Source of the DNA: an uncultured Chromatiaceae bacterium
GTDB lineage: Bacteria > Pseudomonadota > Gammaproteobacteria > Enterobacterales > Alteromonadaceae
Assembly (NCBI GenBank): GCA_937978655.1
Contig: CALJUX010000022.1
Span: 62,001-126,000 of the forward strand
Direction: 5' to 3'
Length of the DNA stretch: 64,000 nt
The position numbers were made by a program, and so were the translations under genes. A model generated the notes under the pieces. It did not search any database and was not told where the DNA came from. It worked only from the letters and a program-made list of their open reading frames with translations. Position 1 is the first letter of the stretch, and each line of letters begins with the position of its first letter. Shown one piece after another: positions 60,018-64,000 of the stretch.

Positions 60018-61619
60018 ATGCTCGAAGAAAGCCTGATGGCCGATTTAGTCACAGAACTGCCCTTTGCGGTGCGACTGGAACGTTTAGTGGTGACGCTGCA
60101 AAGCCATTTTGGTTGTCAGGCGGTGGCGTTGTTACAACTGGAACAAGGCTGCTTAAAGCCGCTGGCTTTTACCGGTCTGATGGCGGAAGTGCGCGGCCGG
60201 CGTTTTACGCCGGCGCAACACCCGCGGCTGGCACAAATTATAGCGACCCGGCAGGTGGTGCATTTTCCGCCCGATCCGGCGCTGCCGGACCCTTATGATG
60301 GCCTGGTCGAAGCCGTGGCCGGCCAGACGCTGGCTGTGCACGATTGCATGGGGGTGGCGCTGTATCTGGAAGGCCAGTGCTGGGGCGTGTTGACGCTCGA
60401 TGCGTTAACAGCCGGTACCTTCAGCCGGCTGACAGTGCTGGAGTTACAGCGTTTTTCCTTGCTGGCCGAAGCGCTGATCCGCGTCGGCCTGCTGGAAAGC
60501 CAGTTGCGCCAGGCCCGGATGGCCGGTTTGCCGCCGGCGTTGTCGTCGGAACAAAACACCGAGCATCATCAGGAACTGATTGGCCAGAGTGCGGTGCTCA
60601 AGGCGGTGCTGGCAGAGCTTGACGTGGTTGCTAAAACCGCGCTGCCGGTGTTGCTGTCCGGCGAAACCGGCGTTGGCAAAGAACTGTTCGCGCGCCGGCT
60701 GCTGCAAGCCTCGCCACGCCGGCAGCAGCCGATGATTTATGTCAATTGCGCGGCACTGCCGGAAACGCTGGCCGAAAGTGAGTTATTTGGTCACAAAAAA
60801 GGCGCGTTTTCCGGCGCGGTGCAGGACCGGCTGGGCAAGTTCGAACAGGCCCACGGCGGCACTTTATTTCTCGATGAAATTGGCGAGTTGTCGCTGGCGG
60901 TGCAGGCAAAATTATTGCGCGCCCTGCAAAATGGCGAGATCCAGCGGCTGGGCAGCGACGAGTGCCGCTGGGTCGATGTGCGGGTGATCGCCGCTACCAA
61001 CCGGGATTTGGATGCCGAAGTGCAGGCCGGAAATTTTCGCGCTGATTTGTATCACCGTCTGTCGGTGTTTCCGCTGCAGATCCCGCCACTGCGCCAGCGC
61101 GGCGGGGATATTGTGTTACTGGCCGGCCACTATCTGGAGTTAAACCGGGTGCGCCTGGGTGTGCGGGCGCTGCGGCTGTCGGCCGCGGCGGTGCAGGCGC
61201 TGGAGCACTATCATTGGCCGGGTAATGTGCGGGAGTTGGAGCATTGCATCAGCCGGGCGGCGCTGAAAGCCTTGTCGCGCGGCAGCAGCCGGCAGGACAT
61301 TATTACGCTGACCCCGCAGCTGCTGGAGTTGTCGGAGACCGACCTTGCGCCTGACACCGGCCTGCCGCAGTCACTGCCGCCGTCACTGCCACCAAAAGCC
61401 CGCCTGCCGGCCGGTACGGCGGTTGACTTAAAAACGGCGGTGCTGCAGTTACAGCGCGAGATGATTAGTGCCGCGCTGGCCGCTGCCGGCGCCAATTGGT
61501 CGCTGGCGGCCAGACAGCTGGCGCTGGACCCGAGTAATTTACATAAACTGGCGTTAAAACTCGGCATCAAAGCCGGCCGCCGGCCGGACCCTGAGCAACC
61601 GAAGACACAGGAGCGCTGA
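60018..61619 (+). CDS. norR: nitric-oxide-responsive sigma-54 activator NorR
   Basis: NorR senses NO with an iron in its GAF domain and then activates sigma-54 promoters. The 533-residue protein has a GAF domain (about residues 15-160) with the ligand-type residues D91, D94, C110 and D128, an AAA+ domain with Walker A at 214-221 (SGETGVGK) and LFLDEIGELS, and a Fis-type HTH at the end. The sigma-54 contact loop reads GAFSGA, not GAFTGA. I take the ATG at 60018; a GTG 30 bases upstream is possible. moeB follows after one base. Confidence 0.93.
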   Translation: MLEESLMADLVTELPFAVRLERLVVTLQSHFGCQAVALLQLEQGCLKPLAFTGLMAEVRGRRFTPAQHPRLAQIIATRQVVHFPPDPALPDPYDGLVEAVAGQTLAVHDCMGVALYLEGQCWGVLTLDALTAGTFSRLTVLELQRFSLLAEALIRVGLLESQLRQARMAGLPPALSSEQNTEHHQELIGQSAVLKAVLAELDVVAKTALPVLLSGETGVGKELFARRLLQASPRRQQPMIYVNCAALPETLAESELFGHKKGAFSGAVQDRLGKFEQAHGGTLFLDEIGELSLAVQAKLLRALQNGEIQRLGSDECRWVDVRVIAATNRDLDAEVQAGNFRADLYHRLSVFPLQIPPLRQRGGDIVLLAGHYLELNRVRLGVRALRLSAAAVQALEHYHWPGNVRELEHCISRAALKALSRGSSRQDIITLTPQLLELSETDLAPDTGLPQSLPPSLPPKARLPAGTAVDLKTAVLQLQREMISAALAAAGANWSLAARQLALDPSNLHKLALKLGIKAGRRPDPEQPKTQER

Positions 61620-61620
61620 G

Positions 61621-62376
61621 ATGACGTCTTTGCAGACATTAGAACAAACCCGCCGTTACAGCCGGCACATCATGTTGCCGGCCCTGGATTTGGCCGGGCA
61701 GGAAAAACTGCTCGGCAGCAAAGTGCTGATTGTTGGCATGGGCGGCCTCGGCTGTGCGGCGGCGCCTTATCTGTGCAGCGGCGGTGTTGGCACGCTGACG
61801 CTGGTAGACGGCGATACTATTGATTTAACCAATTTGCAGCGGCAAATTCTGTTTACTGATGCCGATATCGGCCAGGATAAAGCCAGCGTGGCGGCGAGCT
61901 GGCTGGCGCGGCAAAATCCGGATGCCCGTATTGAGGCCATCAACCGCTTTGCGGACGCCGAATTGTTAGCCGAACTGGTGCCAGCGCACGACATGGTGCT
62001 GGATTGCACTGACAACCTCTCGGTGCGCCAGCTGGTCAGCGATGCCTGTGTCGCGGCGAAAGTGCCGCTGATCAGTGCCGCAGCCATTCGGTTTGAAGGC
62101 CAGCTGTGCTGTTTTAAAAATGATGGCAGCGGCCCTTGTTATCGCTGTGTGTCGCGTTTATTTGCTGAGCAGCAGCTGAGCTGCCTCGAGGCCGGTATTT
62201 TTGCGCCAGTGGTTGGCATTATCGGCGTACAGCAAGCGCTGTTTGCTATGTTGTGGTTATCCGGTGCCGCCGGTTTGCCCTGGCATCAGCTGCGTCTGTT
62301 CGACGCCTTACACAGCCAGTGGCAGAGTTTTACTGTCACCAGGCAGCCGGATTGTGGTTGTGGTGCGCCGGCCTGA
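61621..62376 (+). CDS. moeB: MoaD-activating adenylyltransferase MoeB (HesA/ThiF family)
   Basis: The 251-residue E1-like enzyme has the ATP motif VLIVGMGGLGCAAAPYL, the Arg finger region LTNLQRQILF, DCTDNLSVR, and two zinc CxxC-like pairs (CYRC and CGC near the end). It should adenylylate the Gly-Gly tail of MoaD. ThiF or HesA is possible, but the only sulfur carrier in sight is MoaD. It is one base from norR and probably co-transcribed with it, an unusual pairing of NO control with Moco synthesis. Confidence 0.85.
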   Translation: MTSLQTLEQTRRYSRHIMLPALDLAGQEKLLGSKVLIVGMGGLGCAAAPYLCSGGVGTLTLVDGDTIDLTNLQRQILFTDADIGQDKASVAASWLARQNPDARIEAINRFADAELLAELVPAHDMVLDCTDNLSVRQLVSDACVAAKVPLISAAAIRFEGQLCCFKNDGSGPCYRCVSRLFAEQQLSCLEAGIFAPVVGIIGVQQALFAMLWLSGAAGLPWHQLRLFDALHSQWQSFTVTRQPDCGCGAPA

Positions 62377-62384
62377 GCCGGCGC
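62365..62384. terminator. hairpin over the moeB stop codon
   Basis: GCGCCGGC-CTGA-GCCGGCGC is a perfect 8-bp stem whose loop holds the moeB TGA. No T run follows. A second hairpin, GCACTGA-CAC-TCAGTGC, lies at 62395-62411. Confidence 0.55.
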
Positions 62385-62405
62385 GAGCCTTAATGCACTG
62401 ACACT

Positions 62406-62430
62406 CAGTGCAATGGCTTTCAGTGCAATG
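62406..62430. repeat. 10-bp direct repeat CAGTGCAATG
   Basis: CAGTGCAATG occurs at 62406-62415 and 62421-62430; the second copy runs over the stop of the DGC gene. It may be a small duplication. Confidence 0.8.
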
Positions 62431-62821
62431 AGGCGGGGGGCAAGGGTGCTGGCGGGCGCGGTAACAGTTCGCTTTGAATATGCTGCAGTAATTCGTAGGC
62501 CGCGTTTAAAGAACAGTCCTGTTGCCGGGCTTTTTTATAGCCAAAAGATGTCACTTCAATATGCCAGGTCGGCACCACATCAATGGTGGCCAGCGTATGG
62601 CGCACGCAATTGAGCGGACAACCATCCAGCGCCAGTACTGGCCGGCCCGACTGTGCCACTTTCACCAGCGATTTGACTCGACCACCGATGCCGGTAATGC
62701 AGGACATTTCGGCGATGCCCTCTCTGTCCAGCACCACCGCGATGTCGTTGGTCAGCTGGGCGACGTTAGAACAGCCGGAACAGGCGTAGACCAGTGGTTT
62801 ATCCTTGGTAAAAGCAGGCAT
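62420..62821 (-). CDS. DGC-domain putative zinc-binding protein
   Basis: The 133-residue protein has the DGC-domain motifs C14-x2-C17 (CSGCSN), C41 (SCITGIGG), and DGC68PLNC72. The conserved cysteines suggest a metal or cluster site. Its function is not known; members often sit with denitrification or NO-response genes, and here nnrS is next. The gene is preceded by a perfect FNR/DNR box at 62894-62907, so it should respond to oxygen lack or NO. Confidence 0.85.
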   Translation of the reverse strand: MPAFTKDKPLVYACSGCSNVAQLTNDIAVVLDREGIAEMSCITGIGGRVKSLVKVAQSGRPVLALDGCPLNCVRHTLATIDVVPTWHIEVTSFGYKKARQQDCSLNAAYELLQHIQSELLPRPPAPLPPASLH

Positions 62822-62893
62822 GCTGAAACTCCTTGACTGAATATCCCGACGGCCGGGTGATATTCAGTGTGCAGCGCGTTGGCCCTTATCGAT

Positions 62894-62907
62894 TTGATTT
62901 AAATCAA
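62894..62907. promoter_or_regulatory. FNR/DNR box
   Basis: TTGATTTAAATCAA is a perfect TTGAT-N4-ATCAA palindrome, 73 bases upstream of the DGC gene start and past the nnrS stop. FNR, DNR or NnrR could bind. Confidence 0.85.
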
Positions 62908-62998
62908 GCCAATCCCCCGGTTACTCATTCGGGGGTAGCGGCTTTGTCAGGGCAACATCCGGCGCCATGCCGGCCCGTATCGCTGCGGGCAGCGGCGC

Positions 62999-64000
62999 TT
63001 AGCCGGGATGGCCGTCAGCGCGGGGACTGGTCAGGATTTTCCAGTAACACAATAAAAACAGCAGGAAGCCAAATACCCAACAAAGTGCCGACAGCAAAAC
63101 GCCACTCTGGTACCCCTCAGGCGATTGCAGCGGCAGCAACACCCGGCACACCACGGCTGCGATCATCGCGGCAAAGCCCAGTGGCATCCAGCGCGGTACT
63201 TTGAGCTGCCGGCCGGTGTGACCAAGCGACACCCGCGACATCATCGACAAAATCATCGCACCCATGCCGCCGACCGTCAGCATGTGAATGGCGAGGCTTT
63301 GTGTCACCGGCAGGCCGGCATAGCGCAAGGTGAACAACAGCAGGCCGGCCGGAATGCTCCAGTAGGCCAGATGCAACGACCATAACAGCGGTTCCCGCCA
63401 GGTGATCCAAATCTTCCAGCGTGCGGCCCGAAGCGCCAGTAACAGCGCGGCGGCACCAGACAACACCGGCGCGACCTGCGGTGGCAACCACAGTTCCAGC
63501 CGTAAAAAATGATAAAAAAACACCAGCCAGCAGGCCGCAAGGGCTAGCCGGTCCAGCCAGATCAACGAGGGCACCCGGGCGGTGCGGGTGCCATTGGCGG
63601 TAAACATCGGCAGCACCCGGCCGCCGACAATGGCCATCACCAGCGTGATCAGCAGCACCGCACTGACAGCGCCATGATTTTGCAGTTGCTCATAACCCGG
63701 CTGCAGGCCGAGCCACATCAGCGCATTGCAGATGGTCAGTACCAGCAGCAGCGGGATAAAAAATAAATTGCGGTACTGGCGGGCGGCAATCAGTGGCCTG
63801 GCCAGTAACATGGCAGCCAGCGGTAAAAAACTTAAATCCAGCAGCATCAAGAGCGGTAATGGCAACTGCAGCGGCGCCGCATTGGCAAGACGGGCCAATA
63901 ACCAGCACGCCACCAGCACCGCTAAAGGTTTACCGTGGGGCGCGCGCAGGCCGGTCCAGTTTTGCATTGCCGTCAATAAAAAGCCGGCCACCACGGCACT
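62999..64000 (-). CDS. nnrS: NnrS family haem-copper membrane protein, C-terminal part
   Basis: About 330 residues are visible; the start lies beyond the window. There are about nine to ten membrane segments. Typical NnrS pieces are AGFLLTAMQNWTG, VMAIVGGRVLPMFTANGT, HMLTVGGMGAMILSMMSRVSLGHTGR. NnrS protects cells from NO-caused iron stress and is often under NO-responsive control. The gene ends before the FNR-box promoter of the DGC gene, on the same strand. Confidence 0.9.
   Translation of the reverse strand, partial: SAVVAGFLLTAMQNWTGLRAPHGKPLAVLVACWLLARLANAAPLQLPLPLLMLLDLSFLPLAAMLLARPLIAARQYRNLFFIPLLLVLTICNALMWLGLQPGYEQLQNHGAVSAVLLITLVMAIVGGRVLPMFTANGTRTARVPSLIWLDRLALAACWLVFFYHFLRLELWLPPQVAPVLSGAAALLLALRAARWKIWITWREPLLWSLHLAYWSIPAGLLLFTLRYAGLPVTQSLAIHMLTVGGMGAMILSMMSRVSLGHTGRQLKVPRWMPLGFAAMIAAVVCRVLLPLQSPEGYQSGVLLSALCWVFGFLLFLLCYWKILTSPRADGHPG

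Noticed and set aside
1..64000. CRISPR arrays, tRNA, rRNA, insertion sequences, phage genes
   Set aside because: None seen on either strand; no transposase or integrase motif, no regular spacer pattern.

Overview
The window looks like chromosomal DNA of a free-living gammaproteobacterium of the Alteromonadales/Chromatiaceae kind. A Rheinheimera-like organism fits best, judging by the gene set (RimO, NagZ, PsrA-FadE, NarL/NarP-type regulator, Hno/NosP network, PEP-CTERM protein) and a fairly even, moderately GC-rich composition. The species is inference. I see no rRNA, tRNA, IS element, prophage or CRISPR array. Both ends cut genes: a DUF3025 protein on the left and NnrS on the right.

Left part (1-16,700) is mostly housekeeping and envelope genes: a NatAB-type ABC exporter with a NUDIX hydrolase, rimO, a PEP-CTERM protein plus a large secreted subtilase behind a strong sigma-54 promoter, psrA-fadE (fatty-acid control and beta-oxidation, with a PsrA box on the psrA promoter), nagZ, a GNAT enzyme, a secreted esterase and a membrane acyltransferase.

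Centre (16,850-29,841) is one large signalling island of ten genes. A response regulator-CheC-histidine kinase operon faces a four-gene unit: hybrid kinase, kinase, FIST/NosP sensor and a REC protein with a degenerate HD-GYP domain. Divergent from that unit run an HTH-REC regulator, a REC-EAL phosphodiesterase and a REC-HDOD protein. The last seven genes match the nitric-oxide/cyclic-di-GMP network known from Shewanella (NosP, HnoB, HnoC, HnoD and kinases). A 16-bp element shared by the hnoC/hnoD divergent promoter and the response regulator-CheC-kinase promoter ties the first operon to it.

Next (30,000-38,600) come a DUF5009 membrane protein, a YghU-type GST, a DUF3703 protein, a Tat-exported GMC dehydrogenase pair with a DUF1080 protein (sugar 3-keto pathway), a secreted alpha/beta hydrolase and a thiolase.

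Right part (38,700-64,000) is a nitrate, molybdenum and NO locus: a NarK-type transporter and narP with a NarP box between them; moeA; a ThDP decarboxylase; a co-directional run moaA-mobA-moaB-moaC-moaD-moaE-modA-modB-modC-modE with a ModE operator and a probable Moco riboswitch; assimilatory nitrate reductase nasA; a convergent nrtABD-nasC operon; ric and norR with three NorR half-palindromes between them; moeB; a DGC-domain protein behind a perfect FNR/DNR box; and nnrS. Both nitrate-assimilation transcription units begin with a leader carrying an intrinsic terminator and a common RNA element, which points to ANTAR-type (NasT/NasR) antitermination. No nitrite reductase gene is in the window.
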